DNA from: Chitinophagaceae bacterium
GTDB lineage: Bacteria > Bacteroidota > Bacteroidia > Chitinophagales > Chitinophagaceae
DNA length: 64,000 bases
Direction of reading: 5' to 3'
Assembly: GCA_016720825.1 (NCBI GenBank)
Contig: JADKJV010000002.1
Span: 124,001-188,000, forward strand
Both the position numbers and the translations under genes were made by a program. Position 1 is the first letter of the stretch. Each line of letters starts with the position of its first letter. The notes under the pieces were generated by a model, which saw nothing but the letters and a program-made list of their open reading frames with translations, did not search any database and had not been told where the DNA came from. Shown one piece after another: positions 26,798-36,102 of the stretch.

Positions 26798-26879
26798 TGT
26801 GGAAATGTGAAAACCTCTGTAATTAAAATGTGTATTCATTTTCACATTTTCATATTCTCACATTTTCACATTAGTTTCA
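26795..26879. repeat. Convergent octamer repeats at cytochrome and serA stop codons
   Basis: Read from serA (minus strand) the repeat starts at its TGA and continues in 8-base steps such as ATGTGAAA and ATGTGAGA for about 45 bases. Read from the cytochrome gene it starts at the TAA with two similar octamers. This is the only array with period 8. Confidence 0.7.
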
Positions 26880-28115
26880 ATACATCATCCTCACCTTTAT
26901 CGTCCCCTTCACCACCTTCAGCAAATGCAGCGCCTGCGTGGATAATTTCTTGTCCACATCCAGCACCACATAACCGATAGCTTCATTGGTTTTGAGATAC
27001 TGACCAAGGATGTTTATTTTATTATGGGAGAGCTGGGTGTTAATTTCTGACAACACACCCGGAACATTATTATGTATATGCAGGATGCGGTGTGAACCTT
27101 CCTGCGGAGGCAGTGCCAGTCCGGGTACAGTGTGTGAACCCAGCGTAATCCCTTTCTCGAGGTAATTAAACAGTTTCATGCTCACATCTTCACCGATGTT
27201 CTGCTGGGCTTCTTCTGTGGAACCGCCAATGTGTGGGGTCAGGATTACATTCGGGCAACCCTGTAAAGGTGTTTCAAAACGGTCACCGTTTTTCTCCGGT
27301 TCCCAGGGATATACATCCACCGCCGCACCGCCAATCTGCCCGCCTTTTAATGATTTGGCCAGCGCCTCGAGATCAACCACTTCGCCCCGCGCATAGTTTA
27401 TTACAATCGCGCCTTTCTTGCAATGCTTCAGCGTGGTTTTATTAATCAGGTTTTTGGTATGCGGCGTTTCAGGCACGTGGAGTGTAACCACATCTGCACG
27501 GGATAACAGTTCTTTAAGTGATCTCGCATCTTCTGCATTCCCCAGCGGCAGTTTGGTTTCAATATCATAAAAAATCACTTTCATACCCAGCGATTCTGCC
27601 AGCACACTCACCTGTGATCCGATATTCCCATAGCCAATAATCCCCAGTGTTTTTCCCCGCAGTTCATAACTGCCCTGTGCATCTTTATTCCAGATACCAT
27701 CATGTGCCGCCTTATTCTTATCCGGAATCCGCCTGATGAGCATAATCGAAACACCAATCACCAGTTCCGCAACAGATCTTGTATTTGAATACGGAGCATT
27801 AAAAACGGCAACGCCTTTTTTTGTAGCAGCTTCCAGGTTCACCTGGTTCACACCAATACAAAAACATCCAATGGCCTGGAGTTTTTTGGCAGCTTCCAGC
27901 ACCGCAGGTGTAATGTTACTTTTAGAACGGATACCCAGGATATGTACGTCTTTTATTTCATGGATCAGCTGCTCTTCCGTAAGCGCTTTGCTGATTTTTT
28001 CCACGCGTGTATATCCATGGTGACGGAAATTCTTCACCGCCACATCACTGATATTTTCGAGAAAAAGTATCCTGATTTTTTCTTTGGGATAACTGGTTGT
28101 GACTACTGTTGCCAT
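26877..28115 (-). CDS. serA: D-3-phosphoglycerate dehydrogenase
   Basis: This is the first enzyme of serine synthesis. The 412-residue length matches the E. coli type with a C-terminal ACT regulatory domain. It shows the NAD-binding GKTLGIIGYGNIGSQVSVLA, the ARGEVVDLEAL segment, LTPHIGGSTEEAQQNIG with the catalytic histidine, and a terminal region HNNVPGVLSEINTQLSHNKIN that is the serine-binding ACT domain. The ATG is only 4 bases after a perfect -7 box, which suggests a leaderless mRNA. Its stop codon starts an octamer array shared with the convergent cytochrome gene. Confidence 0.95.
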   Translation of the reverse strand: MATVVTTSYPKEKIRILFLENISDVAVKNFRHHGYTRVEKISKALTEEQLIHEIKDVHILGIRSKSNITPAVLEAAKKLQAIGCFCIGVNQVNLEAATKKGVAVFNAPYSNTRSVAELVIGVSIMLIRRIPDKNKAAHDGIWNKDAQGSYELRGKTLGIIGYGNIGSQVSVLAESLGMKVIFYDIETKLPLGNAEDARSLKELLSRADVVTLHVPETPHTKNLINKTTLKHCKKGAIVINYARGEVVDLEALAKSLKGGQIGGAAVDVYPWEPEKNGDRFETPLQGCPNVILTPHIGGSTEEAQQNIGEDVSMKLFNYLEKGITLGSHTVPGLALPPQEGSHRILHIHNNVPGVLSEINTQLSHNKINILGQYLKTNEAIGYVVLDVDKKLSTQALHLLKVVKGTIKVRMMY

Positions 28116-28119
28116 ATTG

Positions 28120-28127
28120 CAAATATA
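28120..28127 (-). promoter_or_regulatory. TAnnTTTG promoter box for serA
   Basis: TATATTTG on the minus strand with 4 bases to the ATG. With the rnpB spacing the transcript begins within one base of the start codon. Confidence 0.6.
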
Positions 28128-28196
28128 ATCCTGCTGCTATTAACATTCAGGACATCAATGGGGAAAACTATAAAGCAACAGACAGGTTCCTCCTTT

Positions 28197-28204
28197 TACT
28201 TTTG
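28197..28204 (+). promoter_or_regulatory. TAnnTTTG promoter box for serine hydrolase
   Basis: TACTTTTG. It would start transcription near 28210, downstream of the ATG at 28158, which supports the TTG start at 28224. Confidence 0.5.
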
Positions 28205-28223
28205 TGCCGGTAAATCTGTTTCC

Positions 28224-29447
28224 TTGAAGAACATTATACTTATCCTTATTTCAGCGTTCTTACTCCCCGGCTGCGGGGGTTCTGACAGCCATGCCCCTTC
28301 CAAAGATGATTCACTGGAATATTATCCGCCAACACCTGTTAGTTTAGACCGAAGTGAATTCAGGCGTTATTACCGGCTGATGACTGATTTTTTTGATACC
28401 ACCCTGCTGGAGACTCCATTCAGCGGCGGAATCATCATTGCCAAAAACGGCTCCATCATTTATGAAAAATACCAGGGCATGGCCGATTTGCAGCATAAAA
28501 TCCCCATGACAGATTCCACGTCCCTGCACATGGCATCTACCGGAAAAACGTTTACTGCCACCGCTGTATTAAGGCTGGTACAGGAAGGAGGATTATCACT
28601 CAGTGATTCAGTGAACAAATTCTTCCCCGACTTCCCCTATCCGGGCATTACGGTGAAAATGCTGCTGAACCACCGCAGCGGGCTGCCCAATTATTTATAC
28701 TTTATGTCGAACAGCGACTGGGATAAAAAACGGAAAGCCACCAATGAGGATGTAATCAAAATGATGTACAGTCTCAAACCCAACCGGGTTTCATCTCCCA
28801 ATACCAGGTTCACTTACTGCAACACCAATTTCCTGTTACTGGCATCGATCATAGAAAAAGTAACCGGAACCCCTTTTCCGCAGTACATGGAACAAAAGTT
28901 TTTCATCCCGCTGGGCATGACACATACTTATGTTTTTACACTGAAAGACACACTCACCGCCACCCCATCCAGCAATTACAATGGCAACTACTGGGATTAT
29001 GATTTCCTCGATGGTACTTACGGAGATAAAAATGTGTATTCAACGCCCAGGGATATGCTGAAATGGGATCAGTCGCTATACACTGACCAGGCACTTGATC
29101 CCGCCATGAAAGATTCTGCTTTCACCGGATACAGTTTTGAAAAACCCGGCACCCATAATTATGGCCTTGGCTGGCACCTGGAAATCCTTCCCAACGGCAA
29201 AAAAGTGATTTACCATTACGGCAAATGGCATGGTTTCAATGCAGCTTTTGCAAGGCTGACGGATGAAAAAGTAACCATCATCATACTTGGTAACCGGTTC
29301 AATCGATCCATCTATGGCTGTGCCCGGAGGGCCTACGATTTCTTCGGGGAATACAAACAGGATCGCGGCCACGATAACCCTGAAGCTGACACGTTGGAAA
29401 ACGACGCCCGGAAACCGGCTAAGTCACTGAAAAAAGAAAGCAAATAA
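28224..29447 (+). CDS. Serine hydrolase (beta-lactamase/class C-like) lipoprotein
   Basis: A 407-residue lipoprotein of the beta-lactamase-related serine hydrolase family. From TTG 28224 it reads MKNIILILISAFLLPGC, a good lipoprotein signal. The active-site SxxK is in MASTGKTFTAT, the YxN in FTYCNTNF, and a late HYGKWHGFN stretch takes the place of the KTG box. The family includes esterases, D-aminopeptidases and penicillin-binding proteins, so the substrate cannot be stated. An ATG at 28158 gives a longer leader with no signal-peptide shape. It lies downstream of and divergent from serA, with 75 bases to the next gene. Confidence 0.85.
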   Translation: MKNIILILISAFLLPGCGGSDSHAPSKDDSLEYYPPTPVSLDRSEFRRYYRLMTDFFDTTLLETPFSGGIIIAKNGSIIYEKYQGMADLQHKIPMTDSTSLHMASTGKTFTATAVLRLVQEGGLSLSDSVNKFFPDFPYPGITVKMLLNHRSGLPNYLYFMSNSDWDKKRKATNEDVIKMMYSLKPNRVSSPNTRFTYCNTNFLLLASIIEKVTGTPFPQYMEQKFFIPLGMTHTYVFTLKDTLTATPSSNYNGNYWDYDFLDGTYGDKNVYSTPRDMLKWDQSLYTDQALDPAMKDSAFTGYSFEKPGTHNYGLGWHLEILPNGKKVIYHYGKWHGFNAAFARLTDEKVTIIILGNRFNRSIYGCARRAYDFFGEYKQDRGHDNPEADTLENDARKPAKSLKKESK

Positions 29448-29522
29448 GCTTCTCAGCGCTACAGTTATCATCTCCATTTCGGCTATGTTTAAGTAACTTG
29501 AGGTATCAAAACCGGTTTCTGT

Positions 29523-31028
29523 ATGAAAATATTATCTGCCGGTGAAATCAGGGCCTGGGATCAGTACACCATTTTACATGAGCCCGTCAGTTCACTGCAA
29601 CTGATGGAACGGGCAGCCAGCCAGTGCTATGAATGGCTGATGTCAGAATATGCTTCCGCCCCTTCATTTACCATTTTCTGCGGGAAAGGAAATAACGGAG
29701 GTGATGGATTGGCCATCGCACGGATGCTGCTGGAAAGGGAAATACCGGTTATTGTTTTTATTCTTGAATTCGGTCATAAAGGAACAGCAGATTTCCAGGC
29801 CAACCTGGCATTACTGCACCAGACCCGGGGATCTGTAGTAAACTATATCCAGACCACGGCCAATTTCCATCCCTTACCCCATGACACAATTATTATAGAT
29901 GCATTATTCGGCTCCGGACTGAACCGTAAACTGGAAGGCGTAACGGCCGAACTGGTGGAACATATTAATCAATCCGGCTGTACTATAGTTTCCATAGATA
30001 TACCCAGCGGGTTGTTTGTTGACAGTTCTTCATTGGGGAATCCGGCTGTCCAGGCCAATCACACACTCAGTTTCCAATGTTATAAACCTGCATTCCTGGT
30101 TGCAGAGAACGGTGATAAAACCGGACAGGTCCACGTGCTGGATATCGGTTTGCACAAAGGATTTATCCGGGAACTGGCTGCTGAATATAACCTGCTTGAT
30201 GATGATATCATCCATCATCTCTATAAACCACGGAACGCATTTTCACATAAGGGACAATTCGGACATGCAATGTTGATTGCCGGCAGCCATGGGAAAAACG
30301 GCGCCGCGGTGCTCGCAGCCAAAGCCTGCCTGCGCACCGGCGCGGGTCTGGTAACCTGCCACATTCCCAAAGAAGCCAGTTTCATTTTACAGACCGCCGT
30401 ACCGGAAGCCATGGTCATCACAGATAATTTCCCTGATTATATTACTGCGATCCATGAAGATCTTTCAGTTTATAAATCCATCGGTGCCGGACCTGGTATC
30501 GGGCAGGAAGAAGAAACAGTACAGATGCTGAGTGAATTATTATCTGCGAATACAAAACCCATGGTCCTGGATGCAGATGCACTGAACATACTGGCTGCAA
30601 ATCCAACAATGTTGCAACTCATTCCTGCCGGATCCATACTCACTCCGCATCCTAAAGAATTTGAAAGATTATTCGGTAAATCGGCCAATGAATTTGACCG
30701 TGTTGTGCTTGCAGTGCAAAAAGCAAAACAATTATCCTGTGTGATTGTATTAAAAGGACATCACACACTGGTTGCAACACCCGAAGGCAAAGGCTTTTTC
30801 AATTCAACCGGGAATGCCGGCATGGCAAAAGGTGGAAGTGGTGATGTGCTGACGGGTATGCTGACTGCTTTACTCGCGCAGGGATATCATGCTGAAAATG
30901 CAGCGCTGCTGGGAGTATATCTTCACGGACTGGCAGGTGATTTGGCCAGTGCCAGCTATGGAATGGAGGCCATACTGGCGGGTGATATTGTCAACTTTAT
31001 TGGCCAGGCTTTTAAAAAAATAGGATAA
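29523..31028 (+). CDS. Bifunctional NAD(P)H-hydrate repair enzyme (epimerase + dehydratase)
   Basis: A 501-residue fusion that repairs damaged NADHX and NADPHX. The N-terminal YjeF epimerase domain (about 1-210) has FCGKGNNGGDGLAIARML and IIDALFGSGLNRKLEG. The C-terminal ADP-dependent dehydratase domain (about 225-500) has KGQFGHAMLIAGSHGKNGAA, GAGPGIGQ, LDADALNIL, LTPHPKEFERL and the catalytic NSTGNAGMAKGGSGDVLTGM. The order and length are those of the E. coli Nnr fusion. The gene appears to be a single transcript; the 180 bases downstream hold no gene before the hppA promoter. Confidence 0.95.
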   Translation: MKILSAGEIRAWDQYTILHEPVSSLQLMERAASQCYEWLMSEYASAPSFTIFCGKGNNGGDGLAIARMLLEREIPVIVFILEFGHKGTADFQANLALLHQTRGSVVNYIQTTANFHPLPHDTIIIDALFGSGLNRKLEGVTAELVEHINQSGCTIVSIDIPSGLFVDSSSLGNPAVQANHTLSFQCYKPAFLVAENGDKTGQVHVLDIGLHKGFIRELAAEYNLLDDDIIHHLYKPRNAFSHKGQFGHAMLIAGSHGKNGAAVLAAKACLRTGAGLVTCHIPKEASFILQTAVPEAMVITDNFPDYITAIHEDLSVYKSIGAGPGIGQEEETVQMLSELLSANTKPMVLDADALNILAANPTMLQLIPAGSILTPHPKEFERLFGKSANEFDRVVLAVQKAKQLSCVIVLKGHHTLVATPEGKGFFNSTGNAGMAKGGSGDVLTGMLTALLAQGYHAENAALLGVYLHGLAGDLASASYGMEAILAGDIVNFIGQAFKKIG

Positions 31029-31223
31029 CATGGGTTATATCCGGAAATAACAGGGAACTGCTTAAAAACAACCCACCGGATACCCAACAAAAAATCATTT
31101 TATACACAACTGTTTAATAACTAGTCGCAGGAAATATAATTTAATGATAATCAATATTTTATAAGGAATGTTTACAAGGGGCTGATTTCCAGCTTCTCTA
31201 CATCAAAATTGGCCTCCTTCCCC

Positions 31224-31231
31224 TATCTTTG
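31224..31231 (+). promoter_or_regulatory. TAnnTTTG promoter box for hppA
   Basis: TATCTTTG, with predicted start near 31237 and a leader of about 29 bases. It also rules out a start at 31209. Confidence 0.6.
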
Positions 31232-31265
31232 CCGTCCTTTAAATTTTGATTCAGAATCAACTCTT

Positions 31266-33491
31266 ATGGACAAATTGATCTATCTCGTTCCCGTCATGGG
31301 AGTCATTGGATTACTGTACACGCTTGTCAAATTCAAATGGGTTTCTAAACAAGATGCCGGTAATGACCGCATGAAAGAAATCAGCAATTACATTGCCGAA
31401 GGTGCCATGGCTTTTCTGAAAGCCGAATGGAGAATCCTTGGCTATTTTGTGGTGATTGTTGGTATTCTCCTCGCTGTAATGGCATCCACGAATCCCCATT
31501 CACACTGGCTGATCGCCGGTTCGTTTGCATTGGGCGCTGTATTAAGTGCCACTGCCGGTTATATCGGTATGCGTATTGCAACCAAAGCGAATGTGCGTAC
31601 TGCACAAGCTGCAAGAACCAGCCTGAAAAAAGCTTTGAATGTATCATTCACAGGTGGTTCTGTAATGGGACTGGGTGTTGCCGGACTGGCAGTACTCGGA
31701 CTCGGTGGTTTGTATATTGTACTGAAAGCTTACTTCGCGCCGCATGCTGCTGTGAATTCAGAAGAAATGACGCGTACCATTGAAGTGTTAACCGGTTTCT
31801 CACTGGGTGCTGAATCCATCGCGCTTTTTGCGCGCGTGGGTGGTGGTATCTATACCAAAGCAGCTGACGTAGGTGCTGACCTCGTAGGTAAAGTGGAAGC
31901 AGGTATCCCTGAGGATGATCCCCGTAACCCCGCCACGATTGCGGATAACGTAGGTGATAACGTAGGTGACGTTGCCGGTATGGGCGCTGACCTTTTCGGT
32001 TCTTATGTGGCTACCGTTCTTGCTACCATCGTACTTGGAAATGAAACACAGGTTCTGGCTGAAGACAGCCTGAGCGGTTTCTCTCCCATCGTTCTTCCCA
32101 TGCTGATTGCAGGTGTAGGTATCCTGTTCTCTATCGTAGGTACTTTTTTTGTACGTGTCAGTGATTCAGCAGGTATCAATACTGAAACAGTTCAGAAAGC
32201 ATTGAATATGGGTAACTGGGGTTCTATCATTCTTACGGCTATTGCAGCCTGCGGACTGGTGTACTTCATCCTCCCCGAAGCCATGGAATTAAGAGGTGTG
32301 ATCTTCACTAAATGGGGTGTGCTGGGTGCGATTGGTGTTGGTTTATTAGTAGGCGCCCTCATGAGTATCATCACTGAATATTATACGGCAATCGGAAAAC
32401 GTCCTGTGAACAGTATCATCAGGCAATCATCCACCGGACATGCCACTAACGTAATTGGTGGTCTGGCGATAGGTATGGAATCCACATTCCTCCCGATCCT
32501 GGTTCTGGCAGGTGGTATCTGGGGCAGCTACGAATGCGCCGGTTTATATGGTGTATCTATTGCCGCAGCAGGTATGATGGCTACTACAGCGATGCAGCTG
32601 GCTATTGATGCCTTTGGTCCTATTGCTGACAACGCCGGTGGTATTGCAGAGATGAGCGAGCTTCCCAAAGAAGTGCGTGAGAAAACAGACGTACTGGATG
32701 CTGTGGGTAACACCACTGCTGCAACCGGTAAAGGTTTCGCGATTGCTTCTGCAGCCCTGACCGCCCTGGCTCTTTTTGCAGCTTTTGTGGGTGTATCGGG
32801 TATCACGGGTATTGATATTTATAAAGCCAATGTGCTCGCCAGCCTTTTTGTAGGCGCGATGGTTCCCTTCATATTCTCTTCACTGGCTATCACAGCTGTT
32901 GGCCAGGCCGCGATGGCTATGGTGGAAGAAGTACGCCGCCAGTTCAAAACAATTCCCGGAATTATGGAAGGAACCGGCAAACCGGAGTATGATAAATGTG
33001 TGGCTATTTCCACAAAGGCTTCTATCAGGAAGATGATGCTGCCCGGTGCGATTGCCATCGTTTCTCCCCTCATTATCGGATTTATGCCCGGCCTGGGTGC
33101 CGAAGCCCTCGGTGGTTTCCTCGCAGGTGCAACGGTGAGTGGTGTACTGATGGGTATGTTCCAGAATAACGCAGGTGGTGCCTGGGATAATGCCAAAAAA
33201 TCATTTGAGAAAGGTGTACAGATCAACGGTGAAATGTTCTACAAGAAATCAGAACCCCACAAAGCTTCTGTTACCGGTGATACAGTAGGTGATCCTTTCA
33301 AGGATACTTCTGGTCCCTCTATGAACATCCTCATCAAACTGATGTCTATCGTTTCACTCGTAATTGCCCCCACCCTGGCCCAGATTGCTGCTAAAAAGAC
33401 CCCACCAGTGGTGAAAGACAATAAGATTGAAATCAAACACCAGCCTGTGGCTCAGGTTTTTAATAACAACAATACAGCCTGGTATCAATAA
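31266..33491 (+). CDS. hppA: Membrane-bound pyrophosphatase (ion-pumping)
   Basis: This enzyme couples pyrophosphate hydrolysis to pumping of Na+ or H+ across the membrane. The 741-residue protein has about 16 transmembrane segments. Substrate-binding motifs are DVGADLVGKVEAGIPEDDPR with DNVGDNVGDVAGMGADLFGS, and DAFGPIADNAGGIAEM in the second half. GNTTAATGKGFAI has Ala where K+-independent pumps have Lys, so this is the K+-dependent class. Na+ versus H+ transport cannot be settled from motifs alone. The start at 31266 (MDKLIYLVPVMG) is the family start. The C-terminal about 25 residues after IAAKKTPP are a soluble tail. Confidence 0.95.
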   Translation: MDKLIYLVPVMGVIGLLYTLVKFKWVSKQDAGNDRMKEISNYIAEGAMAFLKAEWRILGYFVVIVGILLAVMASTNPHSHWLIAGSFALGAVLSATAGYIGMRIATKANVRTAQAARTSLKKALNVSFTGGSVMGLGVAGLAVLGLGGLYIVLKAYFAPHAAVNSEEMTRTIEVLTGFSLGAESIALFARVGGGIYTKAADVGADLVGKVEAGIPEDDPRNPATIADNVGDNVGDVAGMGADLFGSYVATVLATIVLGNETQVLAEDSLSGFSPIVLPMLIAGVGILFSIVGTFFVRVSDSAGINTETVQKALNMGNWGSIILTAIAACGLVYFILPEAMELRGVIFTKWGVLGAIGVGLLVGALMSIITEYYTAIGKRPVNSIIRQSSTGHATNVIGGLAIGMESTFLPILVLAGGIWGSYECAGLYGVSIAAAGMMATTAMQLAIDAFGPIADNAGGIAEMSELPKEVREKTDVLDAVGNTTAATGKGFAIASAALTALALFAAFVGVSGITGIDIYKANVLASLFVGAMVPFIFSSLAITAVGQAAMAMVEEVRRQFKTIPGIMEGTGKPEYDKCVAISTKASIRKMMLPGAIAIVSPLIIGFMPGLGAEALGGFLAGATVSGVLMGMFQNNAGGAWDNAKKSFEKGVQINGEMFYKKSEPHKASVTGDTVGDPFKDTSGPSMNILIKLMSIVSLVIAPTLAQIAAKKTPPVVKDNKIEIKHQPVAQVFNNNNTAWYQ

Positions 33492-33508
33492 AATACTTTT
33501 TACATTTC

Positions 33509-33540
33509 AAAGCCCTGCTTCAACAGCAGGGCTTTTTTTT
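33509..33540 (+). terminator. Rho-independent terminator of hppA
   Basis: AAAGCCCTGCT pairs with AGCAGGGCTTT around a 5-base loop, followed by T8. Confidence 0.9.
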
Positions 33541-33668
33541 GCCCGCCCCTGTAACCCAAAAGCCTGCTTGTCCGTCAAAGGGTTAAGGATTGTTAAAAAA
33601 CACTAAATAAAGTGAGTCCCTGATCGTCTTACGAATAAAATCGTATATTCGGGCATAAATTAAGAGAT

Positions 33669-34058
33669 ATGTCTGCACCCAAAGTGATAAAACCGACAGA
33701 GAGTGAACTGGAAATCCTCCAGATTTTATGGACACGTGGCCTGGCTACGGTTCGTGAAGTGCATGAGGAACTGGCGCGTACCAAGGATGTGGGTTATACA
33801 ACCACTTTAAAACTCATGCAGATCATGCATGAAAAAGGCATTGTGAAAAGAGATGATTCCATGCGTACACACGTGTACCAGGCTGCCGTGAACAAGGAAA
33901 GAACACAGAAACACCTGCTGAGCAAGATTATTGATAATTTATTCGGTGGCTCCCCCACCCAGCTGGTAATCCAGGCATTGGGGGATGACGCCCATAAAAC
34001 CAGTAAAGAGGAACTGGAAAAAATCCAGGCCCTGCTCGACAGTCTTAAAAAGCAATAA
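33669..34058 (+). CDS. BlaI/MecI/CopY-family transcriptional repressor
   Basis: A 129-residue winged-helix repressor. It has PTESELEILQILWTRGLATVREVHEEL, VGYTTTLKLMQIMHEKGIV and a C-terminal dimerisation helix (KTSKEELEKIQALLDSLKK). In the classical system such a repressor is cleaved when the partner BlaR1 senses a beta-lactam. The adjacent gene is a BlaR1-type peptidase two bases away, so the pair is one unit. A TATATTCG sequence 23 bases upstream is one mismatch from the promoter box; I could not identify the operator with confidence. No beta-lactamase gene is next to it. Confidence 0.92.
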   Translation: MSAPKVIKPTESELEILQILWTRGLATVREVHEELARTKDVGYTTTLKLMQIMHEKGIVKRDDSMRTHVYQAAVNKERTQKHLLSKIIDNLFGGSPTQLVIQALGDDAHKTSKEELEKIQALLDSLKKQ

Positions 34059-34060
34059 CA

Positions 34061-35734
34061 TTGACCGGCCAAACCAACATTTTGTACTCCCTCGGATGGG
34101 CTGTCCTGAACAGCTTCTGGCAGATGGCGCTCATCTGGGTACTGTGGCAGATCATTGCACTGCTTACACCGGGCGTCCGTTCTGGTGTACGAAGCAGAAC
34201 GGCAACTTTCCTGCTCTTCGCGGGCTTTGGCTGGTTTGGCTATACATTTATCCAGAGCTTACAGGATATTCCCGGTGAAACCCTCAATCCCGCCCAGAGT
34301 TTTGTTGCTGGTGTAAGTCCTGCACTGCACCAATCCTTGCTGCAATACCTTCCGGTGATTTCAGTCGTGTACCTGGTGCTGATGATCGTTCCTGTATTCA
34401 GGTTTATCCGGAATATCCGCTATGTAAACCTGATCCGCACGTATGGTTTGCAAAAGATCAGTGCTGACTGGCGGATTTTCACCAACGCCATCAGCCAGCA
34501 ATTGGGTATCCGTAAAAAAGTGAAGATCTGGATCTCAGACTTTGTTTCTTCTCCCGTAACAATTGGATTCCTGAAACCGGTCATCCTGATCCCGCTGGCA
34601 GCCATCAATAATCTGGAGCCTGCGCAACTCGAAGCTGTGATCCTGCATGAGCTGGCACATATCCGTCGTTATGATTACCTGGTGAACCTCCTGGTTAATG
34701 TAATCCGCACCATACTTTACCTGAATCCATTTGTAAAGGCACTGGCCCGTGATATAGAACATGAACGTGAAAAAAGCTGTGATGAATTAGTGCTGCAGTT
34801 TCAATATGATGCTTACCAGTATGCTACTGCCCTGTTACAGCTTGAAAAATCCAGCCATGATTCCAAACCGCTCCTGTTGCCTGCAGGCGGTCACCATAAA
34901 AATGATTTATTAAAACGTGTTGAAGTTTTATTAGGTATACAGGAAAGCAAACTGATTTCCTGGGGAAAAATCAGTTCCGTTTGTTTCGCCCTACTTTGCA
35001 CGGTTGGTATGCAATGGATCACTGCTCCGCGTACTAAATCGCTGATCGAAACAGAAGCTATATCCGGTTATGCGGCTTCCGGGCTTCAGGCGACAAGATT
35101 AAATTACCCGTATAGCGAACAAAACCAGCCTGTACGCAATCCTGAAATCCACCGTACAAGGAATGTATACCCAGATATACCTGTTATTCCGGAAAACAAA
35201 GGCATTTTCAATAGAATCGAATACCCGGAGGGAATCATTCCTGCCAGTATGATCCTTGATGAACCCGTTGCACTCTCTAAAGAAGAAGAAGCACAGGTGA
35301 AGAAGGCCATCGAAGACTCCCGTAAAGTATTAGAGAATGTGCAGTGGAAAAATGTAGAAGCGAATATTGCGGATGTATTAGATACCCGTGAAAAAGCAGC
35401 TCTCCGCAGTTCTTACAAGAAAGCCATGAGTAAACTTGACTGGAACCAGTGGGAAAATAAACTGCGCAACGCTTACGATAAAGTCAATTGGGAACAGGTA
35501 AATGAACAACTGGCATTCGCTGTTAACCAGGTCAAACTGGATAGTTTACAAACTGTTTATACTGCCATGGAGAAAAAACTCCGTAAAGTGGAAGAAGCCC
35601 TTGAATCCAGCGATGTTACCGGCATCCCCGACAGTGATATCTCTTTAAAAACAATTGAAGAGAAAAAACAAATGGCTGAAGAACTGCTGAGGAAGATTAA
35701 AGCAACCAGGGGGAAGAAGATTGTGCATCTGTAA
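34061..35734 (+). CDS. M56 family metallopeptidase (BlaR1-like), no penicillin-sensor domain
   Basis: A 557-residue membrane protein starting at TTG 34061. The first about 110 residues have three hydrophobic segments, then the M56 peptidase domain with zinc motif HELAHI near residue 196 and RDIEHEREKSCDELVL. A fourth membrane segment follows near 305. In classical BlaR1 a penicillin-binding sensor comes next; here the remaining about 240 residues are Pro-rich and then highly charged coiled coil (KVDWEQVNEQLAF-like repeats, SKLDWNQWENKLRNAYDK). The signal sensed is therefore unknown. The gene is coupled to the BlaI-type repressor upstream. Confidence 0.88.
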   Translation: MTGQTNILYSLGWAVLNSFWQMALIWVLWQIIALLTPGVRSGVRSRTATFLLFAGFGWFGYTFIQSLQDIPGETLNPAQSFVAGVSPALHQSLLQYLPVISVVYLVLMIVPVFRFIRNIRYVNLIRTYGLQKISADWRIFTNAISQQLGIRKKVKIWISDFVSSPVTIGFLKPVILIPLAAINNLEPAQLEAVILHELAHIRRYDYLVNLLVNVIRTILYLNPFVKALARDIEHEREKSCDELVLQFQYDAYQYATALLQLEKSSHDSKPLLLPAGGHHKNDLLKRVEVLLGIQESKLISWGKISSVCFALLCTVGMQWITAPRTKSLIETEAISGYAASGLQATRLNYPYSEQNQPVRNPEIHRTRNVYPDIPVIPENKGIFNRIEYPEGIIPASMILDEPVALSKEEEAQVKKAIEDSRKVLENVQWKNVEANIADVLDTREKAALRSSYKKAMSKLDWNQWENKLRNAYDKVNWEQVNEQLAFAVNQVKLDSLQTVYTAMEKKLRKVEEALESSDVTGIPDSDISLKTIEEKKQMAEELLRKIKATRGKKIVHL

Positions 35735-35765
35735 GTTACACCTAAACATTTATCGGTTTTTGATC

Positions 35766-36102
35766 TTTGGCCGTTGGCATTTAGCTATTGGCTGTTGGCT
35801 ATTTTCTGTAAGCTACCAGCTTCTTGATATACCTAATAGCTAAGGGCCAAAAGCCATAACCACATAGAGCACATAGACACATAGAAACACATAGAAATAC
35901 AAACGCAACAGATCGATTAAAAGGTAACGATGTACCGATAGACAAAATCTTAGGAGGATAGCTATTTACAACCAGCTTACTGGTGTAGCTAATGGCCAAT
36001 AGCTAACAGCCAAAAGCTTTTACCACATAGAAATACAAAGTGCAAGTAAACGAGTAACAGGTAACAGGTAACTGGTAACTGGTAACTGGCAACCGGTAAC
36101 TA
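35766..36102. repeat. Several heptamer arrays between convergent blaR1-like and porP genes
   Basis: 35766-35821 has eight phased units (ATTGGCT, GTTGGCT types). 35987-36021 has the reverse-complementary AGCTAAC and AGCCAAA types. 35858-35899 repeats an ACATAG core. 36054-36102 has seven units (GTAACTG type) ending in the TAG stop of porP (minus strand, 36100-36102). No gene is visible in the 365-base gap. Confidence 0.85.

Noticed and set aside
27942..28223. N-terminal extension of the serine hydrolase overlapping serA
   Set aside because: It lacks signal-peptide or family similarity, and a promoter box at 28197-28204 lies inside it; TTG 28224 begins a good lipoprotein signal.
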